From contig CALYQE010000025.1 of NCBI GenBank assembly GCA_945281075.1, positions 1 through 18,752 on the forward strand: a stretch of DNA of 18,752 bases. The letters are read 5' to 3'. The position numbers were made by a program, and so were the translations under genes. Numbering within the stretch: position 1 is the first letter of the stretch; every line of letters starts with the position of its first letter. Below are positions 11,358-17,791 of this stretch, one piece after another. The notes under the pieces were generated by a model that saw only the letters and a list, made by a program, of their open reading frames with translations, had not been told where the DNA came from and did not search any database. This DNA is from an uncultured Lactobacillus sp. Lineage in GTDB: Bacteria > Bacillota > Bacilli > Lactobacillales > Lactobacillaceae.

Positions 11358-11365
11358 ACCAGACC
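11315..11365 (-). pseudogene. Remnant 3' end of an LPXTG surface-protein gene
   Basis: On the minus strand the frame reads GLVLLGIYKKQKLFVK and a TAA stop. The last 13 residues are identical to the C-terminus of the LPXTG protein encoded at 17749-18408, where the hydrophobic anchor is followed by the positively charged tail. Going upstream, one more codon (ATA) precedes a TAG, and the rest of the gene, including signal peptide and LPXTG motif, is missing. In its place stands the short-chain dehydrogenase gene, whose stop codon overlaps the relic by one base. This looks like a breakpoint within a former surface-protein gene. Confidence 0.82.
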
Positions 11366-12114
11366 TATCTAACTGTTCGATTTCCATCAAGTAAAATAGT
11401 TTGTCCTTGTATATAAGAATTTTCAGGACTTGCTAAGAAAAAGGCTAAATTAGCAACATCAGCAACCGAACCAATTCTTCTGACGGCAATTTGATCCAAA
11501 AGAGGCTTTAAACTTTCTTTTGTTGGATAATGAACACTTAGCAGACCAGAGTCAATGACTCTTGGAGCAATTGCGTTAATAGTTACTCCTTTGGGTCCTA
11601 ATTCTTTTGCTAATCCTCTCATCAAACCTTCTCCACCAGCTTTAGAAGCGGGATAGGCAACTCCACCACCAGTGCCGCTTAAAGCTGAACCCGAACTTAT
11701 GAAAACGATACTACCCTTATTATGCAAAAATTCTTGATAAAATGCCTTTACAGTATAAAAATAGCCATTTAGGTTAATGTTTATTACTTTTTGCCATTCT
11801 TCTGGTGATATTTCATCAACAGTGTCAGCATATGCAATTCCAGCATCCAAAATTAACACGTCAATTCTACCAAATGTCTTAATAACTTCATCATGAACAT
11901 GTTCTAAGGCAGCGTAATCTGAAACATCGGTTTTAATAAAAATAGATTTTTCATATTTTTTTGTTATATCAGCAGCAGTCTTTTGTCCTTTTTTTTCATC
12001 ATAATCAATGATAACTGTATTCGCACCATTCTGGGCAAACTTTTCAGCAATCCCTTTACCAATGCCATTGGCGCCGCCAGTTACTAAAACTACTTGTTTT
12101 TCAAATTTTTTCAT
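11365..12114 (-). CDS. Short-chain dehydrogenase/reductase, probable polyol-phosphate dehydrogenase
   Basis: Classical SDR of 249 residues that probably oxidises a PTS-imported polyol phosphate to a ketose phosphate with NAD; the substrate is inferred from context only. Visible are the cofactor motif TGGANGIG (12-19), D37 at the end of the second strand (favouring NAD over NADP), N114, S141, Y154 and K158 (YPASK) as catalytic residues, and the C-terminal GQTILLDG. The usual NNAG motif reads LDAG (89-92), a variant. It is the last gene of the operon, 18 bases after the SIS gene, with an AAAGGAAAA ribosome site. No MDR-type zinc dehydrogenase of the classical galactitol route is present. Alternatives are another sugar or alcohol dehydrogenase. 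Confidence 0.88.
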   Translation of the reverse strand: MKKFEKQVVLVTGGANGIGKGIAEKFAQNGANTVIIDYDEKKGQKTAADITKKYEKSIFIKTDVSDYAALEHVHDEVIKTFGRIDVLILDAGIAYADTVDEISPEEWQKVININLNGYFYTVKAFYQEFLHNKGSIVFISSGSALSGTGGGVAYPASKAGGEGLMRGLAKELGPKGVTINAIAPRVIDSGLLSVHYPTKESLKPLLDQIAVRRIGSVADVANLAFFLASPENSYIQGQTILLDGNRTVR

Positions 12115-12132
12115 TTTATTTTCCTTTCAATA

Positions 12133-12684
12133 CTATTCAAAATCTGCGTGCCGCTTGAGCATTGTGTCATTGGTTTCGCCGTTTTTATCCATTAAATTCA
12201 ATATAAGACCGTCAAACGTTAAAAAAGCTAACTGTTCAAAAGCTGAACCCATAGGCTGGTTAAATTGAGTAGATTTACTTTTATCGACTTTGGACTTTCC
12301 GGGTAAATGCATGATAATATCAGCTAGATGACCAATAGTCGATATAGGAGTAGTTGTAAAAAGCATGATTTTCACACCACTTTTATGTGCTTTTTTAGCT
12401 AAAACCCTTAAACTGTCAGTTTCACCTGAAGCAGAACAAATGATCAGTAAATCACCTGGTTCTGAATGTGGAGAACTGATTTCTCCAACTATGCTAACGG
12501 AATAACCAAGATGCAACAAGCGATTAGCGAAAGCTTGAATAGCAATACCTGAGCGCCCGGCTCCAGCAAGAAAAATATGATGTAAATGATTAATTTGTTT
12601 AACAATTTGCTCTAATTCTTCAGTATTTTCTTCCTTCGCATATTCTCTTAATTGTTCTAAAATATCCAATGTATAATTTTTCAT
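12133..12684 (-). CDS. hxlB: 6-phospho-3-hexuloisomerase-like SIS-domain protein
   Basis: Sugar isomerase (SIS) domain protein of 183 residues resembling 6-phospho-3-hexuloisomerase, which interconverts D-arabino-3-hexulose-6-phosphate and fructose-6-phosphate. The core FLAGAGRSG (about 38-46), the phosphate-binding ICSASGETDS (about 85) and the C-terminal RHADFE, where the family typically ends with RHA-x-LE, support this. In ribulose monophosphate bacteria its partner is hexulose-6-phosphate synthase (HxlA). Here the neighbour is an RPE-type epimerase, a structural relative of HxlA but with RPE motifs. The gene lies 11 bases after it and 18 before the dehydrogenase. Its true substrate in this operon is unknown; it could act on a pentulose or hexulose phosphate. 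Confidence 0.82.
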   Translation of the reverse strand: MKNYTLDILEQLREYAKEENTEELEQIVKQINHLHHIFLAGAGRSGIAIQAFANRLLHLGYSVSIVGEISSPHSEPGDLLIICSASGETDSLRVLAKKAHKSGVKIMLFTTTPISTIGHLADIIMHLPGKSKVDKSKSTQFNQPMGSAFEQLAFLTFDGLILNLMDKNGETNDTMLKRHADFE

Positions 12685-12695
12685 TTTTGATTACC

Positions 12696-13343
12696 TCATT
12701 CAATCGCTGCACGAAGTTTTTTCAATTGATGATCAACATTGTTTCCGTTAAAGAGGTACCCGCCAACTACCATCATCTCAGCGCCTGCATTTGAACACGC
12801 TTTAGCAAATTGATCATTGATCCCCCCATCGACCTCAATTTTAATATTACGGTTATTAGTTATTTTTTGTACATTCTTTATTTTTTCAATTGTTTGAGGA
12901 ATAAAACTCTGTTCAGGCTGCCCAGGATTAATTGACATTACTAAGACATAATCAATTTCATCCAACAGATACTTTAAAACAAATTCTGGTGTGCCCGGGT
13001 TTATCGCAACTCCAACTTTTCTACCTGCTTGTTTGATTTTTTGTAAAATATAGTGAATATGAGGAGTTGATTCATAATGCACACAAAGCATCTCCGCACC
13101 TGTTGCAATTGCATCATCAATATGTTCTAAGGGATTTTTTAACATCATATGAATGTCAAACCTCATCTGACTATGTTCTTTCATCGCCCTTATTTGATTA
13201 GGTCCAAAGGCAATATTTGAAACATAGTTGCCATCCATCATATCCACATGTAGCGTGCCTACCTTTTCTTTTTCTAAAATGTCGATTTCATCTTGCAGAT
13301 GCAATATATCCGCACCAAAAATTGATGGTAAGATTTCTTTCAT
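12696..13343 (-). CDS. rpe: Ribulose-phosphate 3-epimerase family protein
   Basis: TIM-barrel epimerase of 215 residues, probably converting a ketose phosphate at C3 (ribulose-5-phosphate to xylulose-5-phosphate, or a hexulose-6-phosphate analogue). Seen are S7, the metal ligands H32, D34 (HVDMMDG, 32-38) and H65 (DIHMM), and the second catalytic aspartate D172 in VDGGI. The loop that normally reads NPGFGGQ is NPGQPEQ (139-145), a clear departure. The C-terminal phosphate-binding segment is VVGGYLFN. An AATTGGAGG ribosome site precedes the ATG. Being inside a PTS operon, it is a dedicated paralogue and not the housekeeping rpe. An allulose-6-phosphate epimerase (AlsE-like) role is an alternative. 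Confidence 0.88.
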   Translation of the reverse strand: MKEILPSIFGADILHLQDEIDILEKEKVGTLHVDMMDGNYVSNIAFGPNQIRAMKEHSQMRFDIHMMLKNPLEHIDDAIATGAEMLCVHYESTPHIHYILQKIKQAGRKVGVAINPGTPEFVLKYLLDEIDYVLVMSINPGQPEQSFIPQTIEKIKNVQKITNNRNIKIEVDGGINDQFAKACSNAGAEMMVVGGYLFNGNNVDHQLKKLRAAIE

Positions 13344-13363
13344 TAAATGTCCTCCAATTCAAC

Positions 13364-14614
13364 CTAAATAATCGTACTTAACCAATAAATAAAAGCATTC
13401 CATGGCTCTGAGAGAGTCAAATCTGAAGAAAGTCCACCGACATGAACTCCACCTGTCTGAATCATCTTAGTCGCACCTGGCGCAACATAGGCCTCAAGAT
13501 ATAAGGTCACACTACAGAAAATCACACCAATGATAATCGTTCTAAACAAATTTCCCTTTGTCATTAACGTGCCAGCAACTGAAATATAAATAATTGACAT
13601 TAATAAACCAACCGGAAACAACTTGATATTTGGCAAAAATAAAGCACAAATAATTACCAGTGGAATAGTAATAACAGTAGCTGTTTCCGTTGTGGGATCC
13701 CCCAGACCCAAAGCTATATCCATTCCAATATTTAAATTAGTCTTTTTACCCATCTGATTAGACATCGTAGCCCGGGCGGCTTTGCCAACAGGAGAAATTC
13801 CTTCCATTAAAACTCCGACCATTTTTGGCATCAAAACCATTACACTGGCAATTCCAATTCCCATTGTTACAGTATTGGTCAGATTTTGCTTAGTTAATAG
13901 TGCTAAAAGTACGCCAACAATTGTTCCAATTACCGACGAATCACCAAAAACACCTAACTTTTTATTCACTTTATCCAAGTTCAAGTTCACCTTATTTAAT
14001 CCCGGAATAAAGTCAATTAACTTGTTAATTATCCAAGCAAATGGCATTACCCAAGCCGTGTAAATAATTGTCGTACAAGTAGTCCCTTCAAGACCAAAAT
14101 ATTCTTGCCATTTATTTGCTAGCTTATCTCCAATAAAAAGCGAAGCAACGGACATTCCGATTGTAACCAAAAGACCTATCCAAAAATTGTTAAATAAAAC
14201 GTACGCTAGCGCACCCGGAATCAAAAAATGCATATAATTCCAAATATCAACATTCATTGTTTTGGTCCAGCCGACTCTGACCAAAACTATATTAATGATA
14301 ATTCCGAGCAGAATTGCTAAACCAGCAAATGGAGCAACCCATGATGCAGCTCCTACGGCTGGCCAGCCTATATCAGTAATGGTGTACCCAGTGCCCAATT
14401 TAGAATAATATTCTACTGCTGGTTTTAAAGATGAAGTTAGTAAATTTACGACCAAAGTTAGACCCATAAAACCGATACCGACAGTTAGTCCCGACTTTAT
14501 TGCATCACCAATTTTCATTCTGAAGATCAATCCTAGAATAAAAATGATAATCGGCAAAAGTGCTGTTGCACCGATGTTAATGATGGTTTTGAAGATTTGT
14601 TCCAGTACTTCCAT
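13364..14614 (-). CDS. gatC: PTS galactitol-class permease, EIIC
   Basis: Integral membrane sugar-alcohol channel of the Gat PTS family, 416 residues with about ten or more hydrophobic segments. It opens with FKTIINIGATALLPIIIFILG and the GatC-like GDAIKSGLTVGIGFMGL; the segments DIGWPAVGAASW and ALGLGDPTTETATV are characteristic of the family. It works with the separate IIB and IIA encoded just upstream. An AGGAGG ribosome site precedes the ATG at good spacing, 10 bases after the IIB gene. The class is clear, but Gat-class PTSs in Firmicutes also carry pentitols, so galactitol itself cannot be assumed. Confidence 0.92.
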   Translation of the reverse strand: MEVLEQIFKTIINIGATALLPIIIFILGLIFRMKIGDAIKSGLTVGIGFMGLTLVVNLLTSSLKPAVEYYSKLGTGYTITDIGWPAVGAASWVAPFAGLAILLGIIINIVLVRVGWTKTMNVDIWNYMHFLIPGALAYVLFNNFWIGLLVTIGMSVASLFIGDKLANKWQEYFGLEGTTCTTIIYTAWVMPFAWIINKLIDFIPGLNKVNLNLDKVNKKLGVFGDSSVIGTIVGVLLALLTKQNLTNTVTMGIGIASVMVLMPKMVGVLMEGISPVGKAARATMSNQMGKKTNLNIGMDIALGLGDPTTETATVITIPLVIICALFLPNIKLFPVGLLMSIIYISVAGTLMTKGNLFRTIIIGVIFCSVTLYLEAYVAPGATKMIQTGGVHVGGLSSDLTLSEPWNAFIYWLSTII

Positions 14615-14624
14615 ACCTGGCCTC

Positions 14625-14924
14625 CTATTCTTGTAGTGATACCAATTTTTGTCCTACCTTTTCTTTTAGCTCCTTTGTATTTATGCCAGTAATAAAGCCA
14701 GTCACACTAATCAACGGTTTCGAAATTTTTCCACGATAGTTATTGGTAGTAAAAACAATGTCAAAGTTATCACTTTGACTTGGCATTTCAGTCATACTGC
14801 ATTTAGAAATCGTGTAATTTTTAATCCCATATTCCTCACATATATCCCTAATTTCGGCCGCAGCAATAGTTGAAGTTGCAACTCCACTTCCACAAGCTAC
14901 TAAAATATTAATTTTTTTACTCAT
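14625..14924 (-). CDS. gatB: PTS galactitol-class EIIB
   Basis: Cytoplasmic phosphocarrier of 99 residues that passes the phosphate from IIA to the incoming polyol at IIC. The N-terminal ILVACGSGVATST has the phosphorylated cysteine at C11, the P-loop-like signature of lactose/galactitol-type IIB. The gene starts with an ATG overlapping the stop of the IIA gene by eight bases (ATGAGTAA), and the IIC gene follows after 10 bases, so the three PTS parts are translationally coupled. Confidence 0.93.
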   Translation of the reverse strand: MSKKINILVACGSGVATSTIAAAEIRDICEEYGIKNYTISKCSMTEMPSQSDNFDIVFTTNNYRGKISKPLISVTGFITGINTKELKEKVGQKLVSLQE

Positions 14925-15405
14925 ATAAATCTCCCCTTAATGTTTTTTCAGCATCTTTTATCACAAATTTAACTTCGTCTATTCCGTTGCAGGCTCTAAT
15001 TTTTTTAACAAAAGAGCCTTTTTGCAACAATTTCATAATATCCTGCAGAAGACTCAAGTGATCTGTTCCGTTACCCAAGCCTAGTATAAAAAGCGTATCA
15101 ACATATAAATTTTTTGTGGTATCGTCCATTTGTTTCATCAAAATTGGCTTTATCAAAGTAATTACCGCAACAAATGGTTTGTTGATATACTTTGGATCAC
15201 CATGCGGAATCGCTACGGTATAATCTGTGAGCTGTAAACCAGTTGGATATTTATCCTCGCGATTGTTAATGAAATCTAAAAATCCTTTTTTTACGTATTT
15301 CTTGCTTAAAAGATCCTCTGCCACTTGAGAAAAGAGTTCAACTCTATCTCGCGCTCGGCAATTCAAATAAATCGTATCTTTTTTAACATAATCAGCTAAT
15401 GGCAA
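14917..15405 (-). CDS. PTS EIIA (fructose/galactitol type)
   Basis: Soluble EIIA that receives phosphate from HPr and hands it to the neighbouring IIB. The active histidine is in VAIPHGDP (H68 from the chosen start), and the PTGLQL stretch shortly before it is also typical. I prefer the TTG at 15403-15405 as start, giving 162 residues, because it stands seven bases after the GGAGG core. A TTG two codons earlier (15411) would be only two bases from the ribosome site. No ATG is available nearby. It lies 12-18 bases after the regulator gene and overlaps the IIB gene by eight bases. Confidence 0.9.
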   Translation of the reverse strand: MPLADYVKKDTIYLNCRARDRVELFSQVAEDLLSKKYVKKGFLDFINNREDKYPTGLQLTDYTVAIPHGDPKYINKPFVAVITLIKPILMKQMDDTTKNLYVDTLFILGLGNGTDHLSLLQDIMKLLQKGSFVKKIRACNGIDEVKFVIKDAEKTLRGDLYE

Positions 15406-15423
15406 AACCAATCCTCCTCTTTC

Positions 15424-17445
15424 CTAGTGGTTATAATTTTTTATTTTTTCAATTGCCTCTTCACTGCTTGAAACTTGGATCAGTTCTTTAATAAAGGCCT
15501 CATCCTCTGCTATGTGCTTCAATTCATATAATAGTTGCAATTGATCCGTTTTATTTGGCGTCGTCAATAAAGCTACGAGGTGAATTTTATAGTCAGCGTA
15601 CTTCAAGCCGTTCTTAGAAATTAAAAAAATCAGCCCCAGTTTCTGTTTGAATAAGTCCGGATTTAGGTGTAATAAGGCTATTTTTCTATTCAGCAAAATG
15701 TATTTTGGTTGTTTAAGGTATTCTTTTTTTAATTCGAACCAAAAATCATTTCGTACAACCTGATCTTCAATTGCAGGCATTACTATTTTTTCTAAAATTC
15801 TATTCCACGGCATATATTGCTTAACAAAAATCAGCTTTTTATACACATTTGCATTATTATTTGAATGTATTTCACGCTCAGACAAATTACTTTCGGGAAT
15901 TAAAAGCTGCGCAATGCCATTTTCTAGTCCTCTTTTATCTTTAATCTCAGCAAATCGCCCTACAGTTGAAATAATCTCCTGAATGTCAACGTTTGCAAAA
16001 TTGAGGTTAAATAATTTTTTAAAAACATCATTTCGCAGTTGAGCAATGCTACGCTCATTTAAAATTTCATTAACAACAAAAACTGTTTTAACGGACTTTA
16101 AAGGAACTGTCGAAAAAACCAAATCATATGGCAAAACAAAATGCTGAAACTCTCGAACTGAGCAGGCAGGATAAAAAGATAGTTCTGGAAAAGCAACCCG
16201 TAAATTGTTTTCAAGCAGCTTGGATGCAGAAACGCCATTCGGACAAACTGGAATAGCACGAACAACTTTCCGCTTGAATTCGTCGTTTTTATTTTGAACA
16301 AGGTGACCACCTATAAAAATCGTGACATAAGCTATTTCATCAGCCGAAATAGTTGTCCCAAAAAACTTGTTTAGTGGTCCAATTGACTGAAGGACAAACT
16401 CATAAAGATTACGATATTTGTCGATAATTTCGTCAAACATTGGATTAATTTCTGGCAATTTGTACTTAATTCGAAAATATGCAGGCCTAAAATGATCCAT
16501 TAATTTTTTGAACAAATTCTTTTTATCCGGTAAAACGATAAAAGATTTTAATTCAAATTCGTTTAAAAATTCCCATAGAGCATTAGTTAGTTTAGTCTGC
16601 ATAGAAACAGTTATTGCTTCTTGTCGTTTAATATTCGCCCCTAAAATGAATAAGGCAACAAAACTTTTTTCCTGAGGAACCAAATTAGCAAAAACTGTAT
16701 TTTGCAACGCCGTGTATTCCTTAGTTTGCTTAATCTCTTCATCTGACAATAGTTCCTTTTTTTTCAGCAATTTGCCTTGCTCTATTCGGTATAAAACCGT
16801 TGACAAAAATCGGGCTAAAACGAAGAAGGCGTCATCTGTAAATTTTCGACACAGTTTTGACTCGATTTTCACTAAATCTTTTTTTACATCGGCATAGTTA
16901 TTTACAGCCTTTGCATTCCAGAAAATATAATCTTCGAAATTGAATTCGGCATAGAGCTTTAAATAATTTTGGTAAAGTGCCATACGTTTATCCCATTCAC
17001 TACCAATAATCGTGTAGCCGTTTTTTCTAGAAAAACAAATTTTTACATTCGCTTTTTTTAAATTAATTTTTAGTTTTTTTAGATCAGTGAGAGCAGTATT
17101 TTTACTGATATTCAAAGTTGCAATGAAATCATTTAAATAAACTGGTTCAGTTCTACTCAATATCATTATCACCATAAGGATGCATCTTTCTTCTGGTGAA
17201 AAGAATCTCTTTTTAGTCTCTTTGACATTATTGATAATCTGACTTGTTAGCTCTCTTTTGGTAGAGTATGTTTTATTTTTTAATATTATTGATGGCAAGT
17301 TTCGAGCTTTAAGTTCGACATTAATGTTGTTGATTGCATAACTTATTTGTCGATCAGTTAAGGAAAATTCCTTTCGCAGATCTTTTTGCGAAACTAACCC
17401 TTCTTTAACGATCTTTAAAGAAATCTCTTTATTCCAGTTGGTCAA
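15424..17445 (-). CDS. PRD-domain transcriptional regulator with EIIB- and EIIA-like domains
   Basis: MtlR/LicR-type DNA-binding activator of 673 residues, first gene of the polyol operon. In order: two helix-turn-helix regions (about 1-170), PRD1 (about 180-285), PRD2 (about 290-400), an EIIB-Gat-like domain with C401 in PVCPNGVSAS, and an EIIA-like domain (about 530-673) with H593 in ALLHLNP. In this family PTS phosphorylation at PRD and EII domains switches activity. Of the usual PRD histidines only H318 in LMDHFRPA is evident; the others appear replaced, as in ALFILG and VTIFIGG. No RAT-like sequence lies in its leader, which supports DNA binding instead of antitermination. The TTG start is set by a perfect AGGAGGTG site at 17453-17460. 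Confidence 0.88.
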   Translation of the reverse strand: MTNWNKEISLKIVKEGLVSQKDLRKEFSLTDRQISYAINNINVELKARNLPSIILKNKTYSTKRELTSQIINNVKETKKRFFSPEERCILMVIMILSRTEPVYLNDFIATLNISKNTALTDLKKLKINLKKANVKICFSRKNGYTIIGSEWDKRMALYQNYLKLYAEFNFEDYIFWNAKAVNNYADVKKDLVKIESKLCRKFTDDAFFVLARFLSTVLYRIEQGKLLKKKELLSDEEIKQTKEYTALQNTVFANLVPQEKSFVALFILGANIKRQEAITVSMQTKLTNALWEFLNEFELKSFIVLPDKKNLFKKLMDHFRPAYFRIKYKLPEINPMFDEIIDKYRNLYEFVLQSIGPLNKFFGTTISADEIAYVTIFIGGHLVQNKNDEFKRKVVRAIPVCPNGVSASKLLENNLRVAFPELSFYPACSVREFQHFVLPYDLVFSTVPLKSVKTVFVVNEILNERSIAQLRNDVFKKLFNLNFANVDIQEIISTVGRFAEIKDKRGLENGIAQLLIPESNLSEREIHSNNNANVYKKLIFVKQYMPWNRILEKIVMPAIEDQVVRNDFWFELKKEYLKQPKYILLNRKIALLHLNPDLFKQKLGLIFLISKNGLKYADYKIHLVALLTTPNKTDQLQLLYELKHIAEDEAFIKELIQVSSSEEAIEKIKNYNH

Positions 17446-17477
17446 TTTGATTCACCTCCTCTCTATTGTTAAGCCCA

Positions 17478-17493
17478 ATTATAACCGCTTACA
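17478..17493 (-). promoter_or_regulatory. Polyol operon promoter -10 with overlapping cre-like site
   Basis: A consensus TATAAT lies at 17478-17483 on the minus strand, 32 bases before the regulator start codon. Overlapping it, 17480-17493 reads TGTAAGCGGTTATA, matching the CcpA cre consensus at about 12 of 14 positions. No good -35 box is seen at 16-18 bases, consistent with a promoter that needs an activator. This predicts carbon catabolite repression plus activation by the regulator. Confidence 0.6.
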
Positions 17494-17551
17494 TTTTGAC
17501 CAGAATGCTCTTTTAGCCCAACTTATGTTACGTGCAGTCTTTCACTTGTGC

Positions 17552-17580
17552 TGTACCATTTTGTTGAAAATTAGACAAAT
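17552..17580 (+). mobile_element. Possible IS150-group terminal sequence
   Basis: A segment starting TGTACC and containing AAAATTAGACAAAT, followed at once by a short hairpin, resembles the left end of IS3-family (IS150 group) insertion sequences. No transposase follows. The likeness is to a general pattern, judged from memory, and is weak. Confidence 0.22.
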
Positions 17581-17606
17581 AAAAAAGCAGTTTTATTCAA
17601 ACTGCT
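17579..17606 (-). terminator. Terminator between the surface-protein gene and the polyol operon
   Basis: AGCAGTTT (17586-17593) and AAACTGCT (17599-17606) form a perfect eight-base stem with a five-base loop. On the minus strand it is followed by TTTTTT (17581-17586) and more Ts. It would stop transcripts from the LPXTG gene before they enter the polyol operon promoter region. Confidence 0.82.
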
Positions 17607-17682
17607 ACTTTTACCTCTAATATTTAATTTCTTATATCACTCAAACACTACAAAAAGAATCAAAAAACAGGCACCAGCAACA

Positions 17683-17791
17683 AAATGCTTTTACCTGCTT
17701 TTAAGACGCATAAAGTGTTTTACACCTTAATGCGAATAGTTTTAAGCTTTATTTAACAAACAATTTTTGCTTTTTATAAATACCAAGCAAA
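17683..17791. repeat. Right copy of the direct repeat flanking the polyol operon
   Basis: Partner of the copy at 11250-11357. The 31-base block 17683-17713 and the 36-base block 17756-17791 are identical between copies. This copy is in its natural setting: the 36-base block encodes the last residues of the intact LPXTG protein and the 31-base block lies just downstream of its stop codon. A hairpin with CGCAT/ATGCG ends (17707-17734) lies between the blocks and is altered in the left copy. Confidence 0.92.

Noticed and set aside
13364..14924. Naming the transported sugar galactitol
   Set aside because: Only the PTS class is shown by sequence; tagatose-phosphate kinase, aldolase and the zinc dehydrogenase of that route are missing, so the substrate is left open.
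17532..17554. Direct repeat GTGCAGT / GTGCTGT upstream of the polyol promoter as an activator site
   Set aside because: Only seven bases with one mismatch in an AT-rich spacer; no independent evidence for binding.
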